From Hyphomonas sediminis (GTDB lineage Bacteria; Pseudomonadota; Alphaproteobacteria; Caulobacterales; Hyphomonadaceae), in contig NZ_JAIEZP010000001.1 in NCBI RefSeq assembly GCF_019679475.1, forward strand, positions 1,984,001-2,048,000: 64,000 bases of DNA, given 5' to 3'. The stretch's first letter is position 1. Each line of letters begins with the position of its first letter. The translations under genes were made by a program, and so were the position numbers. Shown one piece after another: positions 17,423 to 26,646 of this stretch. The notes under the pieces are model-generated. The model was given only the letters and a program-made list of their open reading frames with translations, searched no databases and was not told where the DNA came from.

Positions 17423-19297
17423 ATGAGACTGCAGGACATCAATACGCCGCTGACCAGGTTCACTGTGCCTGCGCTGATTGTCGTGGCCGTGACGGTTGCT
17501 ATCGCGGTGGCAGGCCTTCAGCCCGCGACGGGCTGGACGGGCACGGTCAGCGCCTGGCGTTCTCCGTTTGAAGCAGGGGCAGGCTTCTGGATGTCGCTGC
17601 TTGTCGGGTTTGGGGCCAGTATGGTGTCGGCCTGGGTCTGGGCCCTCAAGCCGGCAGATCCGGCGGCAATCCTGTTTGCGGTGAGCGGCCTGACGACGTT
17701 GATGTTCTCCGCAGCTTCCGCCGTGTGGCTGTTCGCCCTGCCGATTTCCGAAGCGACGAGCTTTGTGGCGAGGGTCGTCAATTGCGTTGGCGCGTCCGGC
17801 TTCGGCATCGTGATGATGTGCCTGTTCATGATCTACCCGGCGCGGCTGCCCGGCTGGAAGGCAATGATGGCGGCGACGGTGATCGGCTTTGGCGGCATTA
17901 CAATCTGGGTAATGTTCGGGCCTAACCCGAACTTCCTTCTGGTTCACCCGATCACCTTCTGGGAAATGGTGGGCATCGTTGCGCTGGTCGGCTGGCAGAT
18001 CTTCGCTACGCGCGCCGAGCCGGCACAAAGATCGATCGCATTATGGCTGGGCGCGGCGGTCGTGCTGGGCGCGGGCGGGTTTATCTCGACCGTCGCGTTC
18101 CCTCATACATTCGGGTTCCCCCCTTTGCTGAACGAGAATATCGCGTTCGGCTTCTTCCTGCTGATCTATGCGGCCTTGACCGTGGGCCTGATGCGGTTCC
18201 GGGTGTTCGGGCTGGGCGGATGGGCATTCCAGCTGATGTTCCACTTCCTGGCAGCAATGGGCGTGCTGCTGCTGGATGTGCTGCTGATCGGATTGTTGTC
18301 GTTCGAGCCGGGCGCGGCATTCTCGATTGCGCTGCTGCTGGCGGCGGCGATTTACCTGCCGGTGCGTAGCTTTGCCTGGCGCAAGCTGTCTGGCCAGTCG
18401 CGCCCGGATGAAGCGGAAATGTTCCGCGCGGTGATCGACATTGCGCTGACGCCGGGCGGGGAGCAGCGGGCCGAACGCTGGCGCCGCCTGATGAAGGATA
18501 TGTTCGGGCCGCTGGAGATCCGCCGGGTTGAGACGGAGGAGGCTGCGGTTCGCATTGAAGACGAAGGTACGCTGATGGTGCTGCCGGGGGTTGCGGATTC
18601 GCCCGCGCTCAGTTTGCGCTACAAGGATGGCGGGCGCGGGCTTTATTCGCCGAAAGATATGGCGCTGGCGCGGCAGATCGTGAAGCTGATGCGGTATGCG
18701 GAGCAAAACCGGAATGCTTATGATCGCGGCGTTTCAGAGGAACGCGCGCGCATTGCGCGGGACATTCACGACAATATCGGCGCGCAGCTGCTGAGGGCGC
18801 TGCATTCGCGGGAGACTGGCCGCAAGGACGCGATGATCCGCGAGACGCTGACCGACATTCGCGACGTGATCAACAATGCGCAGGGCGCCGAGGCGCCGAT
18901 GGAAGACGTGCTGGCCGACCTGCGCGCGGAGACGGCTGACCGGCTGGACCCGCATGGTATCTCGCTGAGCTGGAACCTTTATGCGGCGCCGGGCGCGCTG
19001 CTGTCCCGGCAGAAGGTGCATGCCCTGCGTGCGTTGATCCGCGAGGCGGTAAGCAACACGATCAAGCATGCGGGTGCACGGGCAGTGGAAGTGACCATTC
19101 GCCTCGACAAGGACTGGCTGTCCCTGCGCGTGAAAGATGATGGCAAGGGATTGCCGGCGCAGACAGCCTCACTGGGCAATGGTCTGGGCAATATGAAGAT
19201 CCGTGTAGAAAGTTTCGGCGGCGATATTGCGCTTGAAGGCGGAGAGGGCACCAGCCTCGCCGCACGTATTCCTGTGTTCGAGATGGCTGCGGAGTAG
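17423..19297 (+). CDS. NarL/UhpB-type sensor histidine kinase (multi-helix membrane sensor)
   Basis: This 624-residue kinase has about eight to nine N-terminal hydrophobic helices (residues about 10-320), then a cytoplasmic region with a HisKA_3 dimerisation domain (RARIARDIHDNIGAQLL, with His as phospho-acceptor) and a compact HATPase domain (N-box EAVSNTIKHA, G-boxes DDGKGLP and GNGLGNM). This is the NarX/DesK class that pairs with LuxR-type regulators. ATG 17423 has AAGGGG ten bases upstream; an earlier GTG at 17402 is possible. The partner regulator is convergent, with only 5 bp between the stop codons, and both genes share the C-tract repeats upstream. Confidence 0.85.
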   Translation: MRLQDINTPLTRFTVPALIVVAVTVAIAVAGLQPATGWTGTVSAWRSPFEAGAGFWMSLLVGFGASMVSAWVWALKPADPAAILFAVSGLTTLMFSAASAVWLFALPISEATSFVARVVNCVGASGFGIVMMCLFMIYPARLPGWKAMMAATVIGFGGITIWVMFGPNPNFLLVHPITFWEMVGIVALVGWQIFATRAEPAQRSIALWLGAAVVLGAGGFISTVAFPHTFGFPPLLNENIAFGFFLLIYAALTVGLMRFRVFGLGGWAFQLMFHFLAAMGVLLLDVLLIGLLSFEPGAAFSIALLLAAAIYLPVRSFAWRKLSGQSRPDEAEMFRAVIDIALTPGGEQRAERWRRLMKDMFGPLEIRRVETEEAAVRIEDEGTLMVLPGVADSPALSLRYKDGGRGLYSPKDMALARQIVKLMRYAEQNRNAYDRGVSEERARIARDIHDNIGAQLLRALHSRETGRKDAMIRETLTDIRDVINNAQGAEAPMEDVLADLRAETADRLDPHGISLSWNLYAAPGALLSRQKVHALRALIREAVSNTIKHAGARAVEVTIRLDKDWLSLRVKDDGKGLPAQTASLGNGLGNMKIRVESFGGDIALEGGEGTSLAARIPVFEMAAE

Positions 19298-19302
19298 GCG
19301 CC

Positions 19303-19944
19303 TCAGCCGCGATCCGTGGTGAGGCCCATGCGGGTGGCGTGCCAGGAGGCTTCGGCGCGGGAGGAGATACCGAGCTTGCGATAGATGCCCTTGATGTAGC
19401 TGGCGACAGTGTTTTCGCTTAGCTCCAGGGCGCGGGCGACCTCGCCATTGCGCATGCCGCGACCAATAAGAGCGAGCACATCGCGCTCGCGCGCGGTTAG
19501 ATCCTCATCCGGAGCGGCTGGGCCGGTCAGGCGGAAATGATCCATGATGCGGCGAGCAATGGAGGGCGAGAGGGCAGGCACACCATCTGCAATCTGACGA
19601 AGCTGGCGAATGAGGATGTCCTGCGGCTGGTCTTTCAGGAGGTATCCGTTTGCACCGGCAGACAGCGCGCCGACGATCCAGGCGTCGTCGCCCATTACGG
19701 TGGTGATGACGCAGATTGTCTCCGGGTTTTCCTGTTTGATCTTGCGCAGCACATCGAGGCCGGAGCCATCGGGTAAACCAAGGTCAAGCATTGCAATGTC
19801 GAACCGGCTGGCCGCCGCAGCGGCGAGGCCGCCGCGGACGCTACCCTCTTCGTGGATCGTGCAGCCGGCGAAGGCTTCGCGGGCGATCTCGCAAAGCCAG
19901 CTGCGGGTCTCCGCAATGTCTTCAAGGATCAGGAGGCCCTTCAC
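19303..19944 (-). CDS. NarL/LuxR-family response regulator
   Basis: This 213-residue protein has a receiver domain (acidic LLILEDI, phospho-acceptor Asp in IAMLDLGLPDG, Lys in GYLLKDQP) and a C-terminal LuxR-type helix-turn-helix (LTARERDVLALIGRGMRNGEVARALELSENTVASYIKGIYRKLG). I chose GTG 19944, which has GGAAGGG six bases upstream and begins MKGLLILEDI, the normal receiver start; a TTG at 19992 without a ribosome site would add 16 unconserved residues. It pairs with the convergent kinase at 17423. Tandem C-tract repeats 103-154 bp upstream suggest autoregulation. Confidence 0.85.
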   Translation of the reverse strand: MKGLLILEDIAETRSWLCEIAREAFAGCTIHEEGSVRGGLAAAAASRFDIAMLDLGLPDGSGLDVLRKIKQENPETICVITTVMGDDAWIVGALSAGANGYLLKDQPQDILIRQLRQIADGVPALSPSIARRIMDHFRLTGPAAPDEDLTARERDVLALIGRGMRNGEVARALELSENTVASYIKGIYRKLGISSRAEASWHATRMGLTTDRG

Positions 19945-20046
19945 CGTGTACCCTTCCACCGCTGGGGGCGGCTCTTCAGTCAGGAACCGCAACTGCGCTT
20001 TTATTATGAGGACATCATATAACGAAGCGGTTCATTTGCCGACCCA

Positions 20047-20098
20047 CCGGAACAGGGGGGCTGGCGCGCCGAGGCGGACGCCCCCCGGATCAGGGGGG
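20047..20098. promoter_or_regulatory. Tandem repeat upstream of the response regulator gene
   Basis: CCGGAACAGGGGGG (20047-20060) and CCGGATCAGGGGGG (20085-20098) are direct repeats differing at one base and spaced 38 bp. Read towards the minus-strand regulator gene they become CCCCCCTG-(A/T)TCCGG, matching the pair in front of the kinase gene. They are probable operator sites; a GGAAC sigma -35 was considered and lacks a matching -10. Confidence 0.5.
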
Positions 20099-20205
20099 AT
20101 GACGGGCGACGAGACGGTGATTAATCCGGTCTGCAAGCCATTCTTCCTTCGGGGGGACGCACGTGGCCCTGTTGTTATTCTTGCATCGATGACACCAAAG
20201 ACTAT

Positions 20206-20248
20206 GCGGAGTTGCCGGCCTTCAGCGAGGTGGTAACTCCGCTTTTTT
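20206..20248 (+). terminator. Strong intrinsic terminator with no annotated gene upstream
   Basis: GCGGAGTT (20206-20213) pairs with AACTCCGC (20235-20242), the stem can extend inward (CCT/AGG), and TTTTTT follows (20243-20248). The nearest plus-strand gene upstream ends at 19297, so it probably ends a short unrecognised transcript or sRNA from within 20100-20205, or shields the downstream monooxygenase. The rest of the 19945-20429 gap holds the tandem repeats and no supportable gene. Confidence 0.75.
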
Positions 20249-20429
20249 CTTTTGGGTTCCGGGGATCGGATCGGCGCGGCGGATCAAGCGCTGCGAGGTG
20301 CCGATTTCGCTTGCTTGCCTCTGGGGCAGCTAGGGCCGATTACGTATTCACGCGCCTTCCTCCCAGCGCAAAGCTTGCAGATGAATTTGATGGCTCTGCG
20401 CCAAGCAGACAGAGCCCAGGGAGGACTGC

Positions 20430-21932
20430 ATGGCAGATACGGCGACGCTCAAGGCGAGCAAACCCAAGGCAAAGACGGAACACTTCGATGTGCTGATCGT
20501 AGGCGCAGGGATTTCCGGCGTCGGCGCAGCGTATCACCTCAAAACGCAGATGCCGAAGAAGAAATTCGTCGTGCTGGAGGCTTATGAGAGCTTTGGCGGC
20601 ACCTGGCACATGCACCGCTATCCCGGCATTCGTTCGGACTCGGACCTTTACACATTCGGCTATCGCTTCAAGCCGTGGGTCGGCCCGCCGATCGCCAGCC
20701 GAGAAGAGATCTTGAAATACATGAAGGAGGTCATCGAGGAAAACGACCTTGCCCAGCACATTCGCTATCGCCACAAGATAAAGTCGGCCAAATGGTCGAG
20801 CGCGAAGAAAAAGTGGACGGTGAAGGCGGAGAACCTTGAGACCGGCGACGTACTGACCTTCACGGCGAATTTCCTGTGGATGTGCCAGGGCTATTACAAT
20901 CACGCTGAGGGCTACACGCCGGAATGGCCGGGAATGAAGGATTTCAAAGGCCAGATCGTTCACCCGCAGACCTGGCCGGAAGATCTGGACCTGACCGGCA
21001 AGAAGGTGATCTGCATCGGCTCTGGCGCGACGGCGGCGACTGTGGTGCCGGCGATTGCGGGCAAGTGTGAGCATGTCACGTTGCTGCAACGGTCACCTAC
21101 TTATTTCATCCCGGCAAGGAATGAAAACCTGCTGGCAGACGAGCTTCGCATGCTGCAGGTGGACGAGGCCTGGATCCACGAGATCGTGCGGCGGAAGTAT
21201 AATCACGATCAGGCCGAGTTTACGCGCCGGTCTTTCGAGGATGCCGAGGCATTGCGGCAGGAATTGCTGGACGGGGTGAAGGCGTGCCTGCCGGAAGACT
21301 TCGACATGAGCCATTTCACGCCGGCTTACCGGCCGTGGCAGCAGCGGATTGCCTTCGTGCCGGAAGCTGACCTGTTTGAGGGCATCAAGGCAGGCAAAGC
21401 GAGCGTGGTGACCGATCATATCGACCGGTTCACGGAGAAGGGCATCCTGCTGAAATCCGGCAAGGAACTGGAAGCCGATGTGATCGTCACGGCGACGGGA
21501 TTTAACCTGTCTGTGTTGGGCGATATTCCGTTCGAAGTGGACGGCAAGCCGGTGAACTGGGCCGACACGATCACCTATCGCGGGATGATGTTTACCGGCG
21601 TGCCCAATCTGGTCTGGGTGTTCGGCTATTTCCGGGCGAGCTGGACGCTGCGGGTGGACATGATGGGCGATCTCGTCTGCCGCCTGCTGAAGCATATGGA
21701 CGAGAAGAAGGTGAAACAGGTGGAGGTCGCCCTGCGGCCACAGGACCACAATATGGAAATCCTGCCCTGGATCGACGAGGACAACTTTAACCCCGGATAC
21801 CTTGCCCGCTCGATGCACCTGATGCCCAAGCGCGGCACCGCGCGCGAATGGCAGCACACGCAGGACTATTGGCGGGAAAAGGACGAGTTTCCGAAGATCG
21901 ACCTCAACGGGGCAGAATTCCGTTACAGCTAG
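20430..21932 (+). CDS. Flavin-containing monooxygenase (EthA-like BVMO/FMO)
   Basis: This 500-residue FAD/NADPH enzyme has the first Rossmann motif GAGISG (25-30), an ESFGGTWH FAD segment (53-60), the FMO/BVMO fingerprint F-K-G-x-x-x-H-x-x-x-W-P (172-183), and a second nucleotide motif GSGATA (197-202). The short form, ending in a conserved polar tail, resembles EthA-type Baeyer-Villiger monooxygenases, which oxidise ketones or thioamides. ATG 20430 has AGGGAGGA upstream. It appears to be a single-gene unit. Substrate unknown; a second, longer BVMO lies at 38416. Confidence 0.85.
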   Translation: MADTATLKASKPKAKTEHFDVLIVGAGISGVGAAYHLKTQMPKKKFVVLEAYESFGGTWHMHRYPGIRSDSDLYTFGYRFKPWVGPPIASREEILKYMKEVIEENDLAQHIRYRHKIKSAKWSSAKKKWTVKAENLETGDVLTFTANFLWMCQGYYNHAEGYTPEWPGMKDFKGQIVHPQTWPEDLDLTGKKVICIGSGATAATVVPAIAGKCEHVTLLQRSPTYFIPARNENLLADELRMLQVDEAWIHEIVRRKYNHDQAEFTRRSFEDAEALRQELLDGVKACLPEDFDMSHFTPAYRPWQQRIAFVPEADLFEGIKAGKASVVTDHIDRFTEKGILLKSGKELEADVIVTATGFNLSVLGDIPFEVDGKPVNWADTITYRGMMFTGVPNLVWVFGYFRASWTLRVDMMGDLVCRLLKHMDEKKVKQVEVALRPQDHNMEILPWIDEDNFNPGYLARSMHLMPKRGTAREWQHTQDYWREKDEFPKIDLNGAEFRYS

Positions 21933-21990
21933 AACGTCTGTCAGCGGCGGCTCTTGCCGGGATGCAACAACCCCGGCATGAGTGGCGCCA

Positions 21991-23373
21991 ATGACCGATA
22001 CCAGCGCCCTCAACCAGCCTGAGTCCGGCGGGGTAGATCCCGTGCTGCTCAAGGACCTTGCCGATGCTATCGGCGAGCGTGATACCCGCTGGCTGTCGCG
22101 GACGCTCAATCGCATGCACCCGGCAGACGCGGCCGACGCGCTCGAAGCGCTGCCGTATGACACGTTCGAGGAAGCCGTTGAGCTGCTCGGTGAGGACCTG
22201 CCTTCGGAAGTCCTGATCGAACTGCGGGACGCTTACCGGGAGGGCGCGGTCGAGGTGCTGCCGGACGAGGCGGTGGCCCAGGCGCTCGACGAGCTGGACT
22301 CCGATGACGCGACCACCATTCTGGAGGACCTCGAGGAAGATCGCCGCGAGCGGATCCTTGAAGACCTCGCGCCGGTAGACCGCGCCGAGCTGGAGCGCAG
22401 CCTTGCCTATGAAGAGGAAACGGCTGGCCGTCTCATGCAGACGGAATTCGTGGCCGTGCCCGAGTTCTGGACCGTGGGCGAGACGATCGACCATGCGCGG
22501 GGACGCGGGGAAGAACTGCCCGAGACGTTTTACGAGATCTATGTGGTGGACCCGGCGCACCGCCTTCTGGGCACCGTGCAGCTTTCCGCCCTGATGCGCC
22601 AGCCGCGCGAAATTGCGCTGGAAGACATCATGCATGACCCGCAGACCACACTGACGCCTGATCTCGATCAGGAAGAGGTGGCCTGGCGGTTCCAGAAATA
22701 CTCGATGGCGTCTGCGCCGGTGACCGACCATGCCGGCCGGCTGGTGGGCATGATCACGGTCGACGACATGGTCGACGTTATCCAGGAAGAGCATTCCGAA
22801 GACCTGCTGGCGCTGTCGAACGTGTCTTCGGCCGACGTGTCGGACACGGTGATGGAAACCGTGAAGGCGCGCGTGCCGTGGCTGGGCGTGAACCTGCTGA
22901 CGGCGTTCATCGCCTCGGGCATAATCTCGCTGTTCGAAGGCGCGATCGAGCAGATCGTGGCGCTGGCGATCCTGATGCCGGTGGTCGCGGCGCTGGGCGG
23001 CAATGCTGGCAGCCAGGGGCTGGCGGTGGCCGTGCGCGCGATTGCAACGCGGGAACTGGATGGTGACGCCGCGCGCCGCGCCGTGCTGCGCGAGACGCTG
23101 GCGGGGCTGATCAATGGCCTCATTATCGGCGTGGGCGTAGGCCTTGCGGCGCTGTTGTGGTTCCAGGATGTGCGGCTGGCGGTCGTCATTGCGGTGGCAA
23201 TGCTGGGCACGTTCATCTGGGCCGGGCTTTCCGGCATCCTCGTGCCGCTGACGCTCAAACGCCTCGGCGCAGACCCCGCCGTTGCCTCCTCGGTCTTCGT
23301 GCTGACCTTGACGGATGTGATGGCTTTTTTCTCATTCCTGGGGCTGGCCAGTCTGGTTCTACTGAAAAACTGA
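21991..23373 (+). CDS. mgtE: Magnesium transporter MgtE
   Basis: This 460-residue channel has an acidic N-domain of helical repeats (about 10-125), paired CBS domains (about 130-250, with FVAVPEFWTVGE and ITVDDMVDVIQEEHSED), a plug helix and five C-terminal membrane helices, including PVVAALGGNAGSQG, the conserved MgtE pore signature. The CBS/N region senses cytosolic Mg2+. I use ATG 21991; GTG 21982 adds only three residues. It follows the monooxygenase by 58 bp. After the stop a weak hairpin near 23395-23420 is not convincing as a terminator. Confidence 0.92.
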   Translation: MTDTSALNQPESGGVDPVLLKDLADAIGERDTRWLSRTLNRMHPADAADALEALPYDTFEEAVELLGEDLPSEVLIELRDAYREGAVEVLPDEAVAQALDELDSDDATTILEDLEEDRRERILEDLAPVDRAELERSLAYEEETAGRLMQTEFVAVPEFWTVGETIDHARGRGEELPETFYEIYVVDPAHRLLGTVQLSALMRQPREIALEDIMHDPQTTLTPDLDQEEVAWRFQKYSMASAPVTDHAGRLVGMITVDDMVDVIQEEHSEDLLALSNVSSADVSDTVMETVKARVPWLGVNLLTAFIASGIISLFEGAIEQIVALAILMPVVAALGGNAGSQGLAVAVRAIATRELDGDAARRAVLRETLAGLINGLIIGVGVGLAALLWFQDVRLAVVIAVAMLGTFIWAGLSGILVPLTLKRLGADPAVASSVFVLTLTDVMAFFSFLGLASLVLLKN

Positions 23374-23450
23374 CACTTTTTACGCCGAATCTCACCTTTC
23401 AGGCGAAAGGGCGCGCCTTTTGCAAGGCACACCTGTAGGCATATCGCCAG

Positions 23451-24761
23451 TTGTACCAGAATGGGAGCAACGGAACGTTGGGTGGTCCCCTTCGCACATC
23501 TGCCAAGGGACTCGAGCTCATAAAGGGCTTCGAGGGCTTCCGGTCGCGCGCCAGCCGCCTGCCGGATGGGCGCTGGATTGTGGGCTATGGTCACACAAAA
23601 ACAGCGCGGGCAGGCCTCGAAGTGACGCCCGAAGACGCCGAACTTGTGCTGGCCCATGCCGATTTGCCGCCGGTTGAGCAGCTGATCCATGACGAAGTGC
23701 TCGCCCCGCTGACCCAGAATGAATTCGATGCGCTGGTTTCCTTTGCCTGGAATATCGGCGTGGGAGCGTTCCAGTCTTCCAGCGTGCTGGCCAATCTCAA
23801 TGAGGGCGACCGGCTTTCGGCGGCGGCTGATATGTGGCTGTGGCGCAAGGGGCGCGTAGGCGGCGAGGTGAAGATCATCGACGCGCTGGTGCGCCGGCGC
23901 GCGGCGGAGATTTCGCTGTTCCTGGAGCATCCTTCGGGGCCGGCGCCTGTGCCCGGAGCCCTGATCCGTCCCATTCCGGAAGATGGCGGGCAGCCTTTCC
24001 CGCCACCGCCTGAGCGCGCCGTCATCATTGAAGCGCGGGGTGAGGCTGATCTGCCGCCAGCGCGTGGACGCGGCCCGGAAACCGCGCCGCAAGCCGCCGC
24101 GCGGGCCGTGAGCGAACGCATTGCGCGCATCCTGGGCGAGAGCCCGCCGCCGCCGCCTTCCACGCCTGGCAAAACCCTGGCGCCCGGCGAAGAAGGCCCG
24201 AGCGTTGAAGAGATTACCCGCGCTATCGCCGACCTTGCCGGTCCGGGCGAAGAGGGCGCGCTGCCGCAGCCGCCGGGAGTGGCGCCGGTGGCCGTGAAAG
24301 GCCCGCCAGACGGCATCGAACGCCGCCGCACGCCGCGCCCACCCAATGGCAGCGGGCGGGTTTTGGCCCAGCCATCGTTTCCGCCGGCCCAGCCGCCGCA
24401 GGATACGGTTGCGGCATCACTGCCGCCTGCCGATGCAGCACTGCCACCGGCGGAAGGCGTGATCGTGGATGATCTGGCGCCGGTCGAGATCGACGAATCC
24501 GGCATTCGCCGTGCAATCGAAGAGAATGGCCCTGATCAGGGCCGCACCGAAGCACTGGGTCGCTGGGTGCCTTATGCGCTGCTTTCGGGACTGGGGCTGG
24601 TGAGTCTGATCCTCGGTGTTCGCGAACTGGTCGATATGGCGGCCCACGCGCCGCTGCCGGACAATGAGGCCTGGCTCGGGCCGCTCTTGTCGCTCGGCGG
24701 GGGCTTCCTGTTCGTGGTGGCCACCTACTATCTCTACCGCGCGCTGACGCAGGAAGACTGA
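23451..24761 (+). CDS. GH24 lysozyme-like protein with Pro-rich linker and C-terminal membrane helices
   Basis: About 436 residues. The N-terminal 160 residues match the lysozyme fold (GLELIKGFEGF with the catalytic Glu, LPDGRW with Asp, GYGHT), followed by a Pro/Ala-rich disordered linker (about 165-350) and two hydrophobic helices (about 368-392 and 405-430). By my alignment the residue equivalent to Thr26 of T4 lysozyme is Ile (WIVGYGH), so activity is uncertain. There is no N-terminal signal peptide; the tail would anchor it in the inner membrane. The start is unclear: TTG 23451 lacks a ribosome site, and TTG 23478, after GGGAGC, is an alternative. No holin or phage genes are adjacent, which argues for a cellular envelope role. 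Confidence 0.75.
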   Translation: MYQNGSNGTLGGPLRTSAKGLELIKGFEGFRSRASRLPDGRWIVGYGHTKTARAGLEVTPEDAELVLAHADLPPVEQLIHDEVLAPLTQNEFDALVSFAWNIGVGAFQSSSVLANLNEGDRLSAAADMWLWRKGRVGGEVKIIDALVRRRAAEISLFLEHPSGPAPVPGALIRPIPEDGGQPFPPPPERAVIIEARGEADLPPARGRGPETAPQAAARAVSERIARILGESPPPPPSTPGKTLAPGEEGPSVEEITRAIADLAGPGEEGALPQPPGVAPVAVKGPPDGIERRRTPRPPNGSGRVLAQPSFPPAQPPQDTVAASLPPADAALPPAEGVIVDDLAPVEIDESGIRRAIEENGPDQGRTEALGRWVPYALLSGLGLVSLILGVRELVDMAAHAPLPDNEAWLGPLLSLGGGFLFVVATYYLYRALTQED

Positions 24762-24811
24762 TCCCTCACTCGGGCGGTGACAGGCGGGCAGGCTCTTGCT
24801 AGGGAAAGGCC

Positions 24812-25984
24812 ATGCTGACGAACACTTATCCCACGCTGAACTTCGATCTCGGTGAAACTGCGGACATGATCCGCGAGACCGTGAAAAACTTTGCCCAGGC
24901 GGAAATCGCCCCGCGCGCTGCGGAGATCGACCGGACGGACAAGTTTCCGCGCGACCTGCTGCCGAAGATGGGGGAGCTGGGGCTGCTCGGCATCACGGTG
25001 GAAGAAGAATGGGGCGGCACGGGCCTTGGCTATCTCGAACATGTGGTGGCGATGGAGGAAATCTCCCGCGCTTCGGCCTCGGTCGGGCTTTCGTATGGCG
25101 CCCATTCGAACCTTTGCGTGAACCAGCTGCGCCGCTGGGGCAATGACGCCCAGAAGGCGCGCTACCTGCCCAAGCTCGTCTCCGGCGAGCATCTTGGCGC
25201 GCTGGCGATGAGCGAGAGCGGAGCAGGCTCCGATGTCGTCTCGATGAAGCTGCGCGCGGAGAAGAAGGGTGACCGCTACGTGCTGAACGGCACGAAGATG
25301 TGGATCACGAACTCTCCGGATGCGGATGTTCTGGTGGTCTATGCCAAGACCGAGCCCGAGAAAGGCAGCCGCGGCATTACCGCCTTCCTGATCGAGCGCG
25401 GGATGAAGGGCTATTCGGTTGCCCAGAAGCTGGACAAGCTCGGCATGCGCGGATCGGAAACGGGCGAGCTGCTGTTTGAAGATTGTGAAGTGCCGGAAGA
25501 GAACGTGATGGGCCCGCTGAATGGCGGCGTCGGCGTTCTGATGAGCGGGCTCGACTATGAGCGCGCGGTGCTCTCCGCCGGGCCGACGGGCATCATGCAG
25601 GCGGCGATGGATGTGGTGATCCCTTACATCCACGATCGCAAACAGTTCGGCCAGTCGATCGGCGAGTTCCAGCTGATCCAGGGCAAGGTTGCCGACATGT
25701 ACGTTCAGATGAATGCAGCGAAGGCTTACGTCTACACTGTTGCCAAGGCCTGCGACCGGGGCGAGACTACCCGGAAGGACGCTGCTGGCGCCATTCTGTA
25801 TGCGGCAGAAACGGCCACCAAGCTGGCGCTGGACGCGATCCAGATCCTCGGCGGAAACGGCTATATCAACGACTATCCGACCGGCCGCCTGCTGCGCGAT
25901 GCCAAACTCTACGAGATCGGCGCGGGCACGAGCGAGATCCGCCGCTGGCTGATCGGGCGCGAGCTGTTCGGGGAGACAGCTTGA
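24812..25984 (+). CDS. ivd: Isovaleryl-CoA dehydrogenase
   Basis: This 390-residue acyl-CoA dehydrogenase oxidises isovaleryl-CoA to 3-methylcrotonyl-CoA in leucine degradation. The FAD/substrate blocks MSESGAGSD (133-140) and [11 protein letters not shown] are present. The catalytic Glu is at residue 250 within [15 protein letters not shown], the helix position characteristic of isovaleryl-CoA dehydrogenases rather than the C-terminal Glu of other family members. Later leucine-pathway genes follow at 30618, 32923 and 35554, interrupted by unrelated genes. The call as IVD rather than another short/branched-chain dehydrogenase rests on this Glu and the neighbourhood. Confidence 0.92.
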   Translation: MLTNTYPTLNFDLGETADMIRETVKNFAQAEIAPRAAEIDRTDKFPRDLLPKMGELGLLGITVEEEWGGTGLGYLEHVVAMEEISRASASVGLSYGAHSNLCVNQLRRWGNDAQKARYLPKLVSGEHLGALAMSESGAGSDVVSMKLRAEKKGDRYVLNGTKMWITNSPDADVLVVYAKTEPEKGSRGITAFLIERGMKGYSVAQKLDKLGMRGSETGELLFEDCEVPEENVMGPLNGGVGVLMSGLDYERAVLSAGPTGIMQAAMDVVIPYIHDRKQFGQSIGEFQLIQGKVADMYVQMNAAKAYVYTVAKACDRGETTRKDAAGAILYAAETATKLALDAIQILGGNGYINDYPTGRLLRDAKLYEIGAGTSEIRRWLIGRELFGETA

Positions 25985-26025
25985 GGTTTCTCCGGCTCCG
26001 TTCTTTACTAGGCGGCGTTTAAATC

Positions 26026-26514
26026 CTAGCGGAACTTGTCCGGATTGGCGGCGATGATCTGTTCCAGTTTCGGCTGGCCCTGAACGATGCCCTTGGTGAG
26101 CTGGGCTGTAACCAGCGCGCCGAGGATGAGCGGGGCGCTGGCCTTGCCGCTCCAGCGCATTTCGCAGCCGCCCTCAACGGGCACCACCCGGTAGTCCTCG
26201 ACAGCGGCAGAGACCGGCAGGGTGGACCGCTCGAAGCGGAAGGCCATGCGGCGGCCTTCTTCCCAGGCGAAGAAGGTTTCGTCGACTTTCTGGTCTCCGA
26301 TTTCGACGGTGCGTGTCGTGCCGGGGCCCCAGGGCTTGGGGCTGGTCCAGGTGACCTTGGTGATGGGCAGCCACTGGGTCCAGGTTTCGGCGTCGAGCAG
26401 GGCGTTCCAGACCATCTCCGCCGGGAAGGGGTAACGATGTACGGCGCTGGCCTGTTTGGCCCTTGCCAGGTATTCCTCGCCGACGGCCTTATGAACTTTC
26501 AGCGGCTTTGCCAT
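26026..26514 (-). CDS. SRPBCC (START-like) family protein
   Basis: This 162-residue cytosolic protein has the polyketide-cyclase/START-like helix-grip pattern: an N-terminal strand, PAEMVWNALLDAETWTQWLP, central strands with WEEGRRMAFRFE, and a long C-terminal amphipathic helix (QLTKGIVQGQPKLEQIIAA). These domains bind hydrophobic ligands; no catalytic residues can be named. ATG 26514 follows GGGGAGA. It is convergent with the ivd gene and stands alone. Confidence 0.7.
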   Translation of the reverse strand: MAKPLKVHKAVGEEYLARAKQASAVHRYPFPAEMVWNALLDAETWTQWLPITKVTWTSPKPWGPGTTRTVEIGDQKVDETFFAWEEGRRMAFRFERSTLPVSAAVEDYRVVPVEGGCEMRWSGKASAPLILGALVTAQLTKGIVQGQPKLEQIIAANPDKFR

Positions 26515-26646
26515 TGCTATCTCTCCCCGACTACCGGTTTTGGGCGGCCTGCGTTGCCTCGTCTGGCGGAACTATAGGCGGGCTTGTCCAGCCGTCTACG
26601 GACGGACGGGGCAATCTCCGGGGTCACCTCGCGTCAGGTCGCGGCG

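Noticed and set aside
20049-20075. GGAAC as the -35 element of an EcfG-type general stress promoter
   Set aside because: No CGTT-like -10 at 16-17 bp, and the repeat fits the second copy and the kinase-side motif better as an operator.
23380-23425. Possible terminator after mgtE (AAAGG-GCGCG-CCTTT)
   Set aside because: Only five base pairs and a weak T-tract; too short to call.
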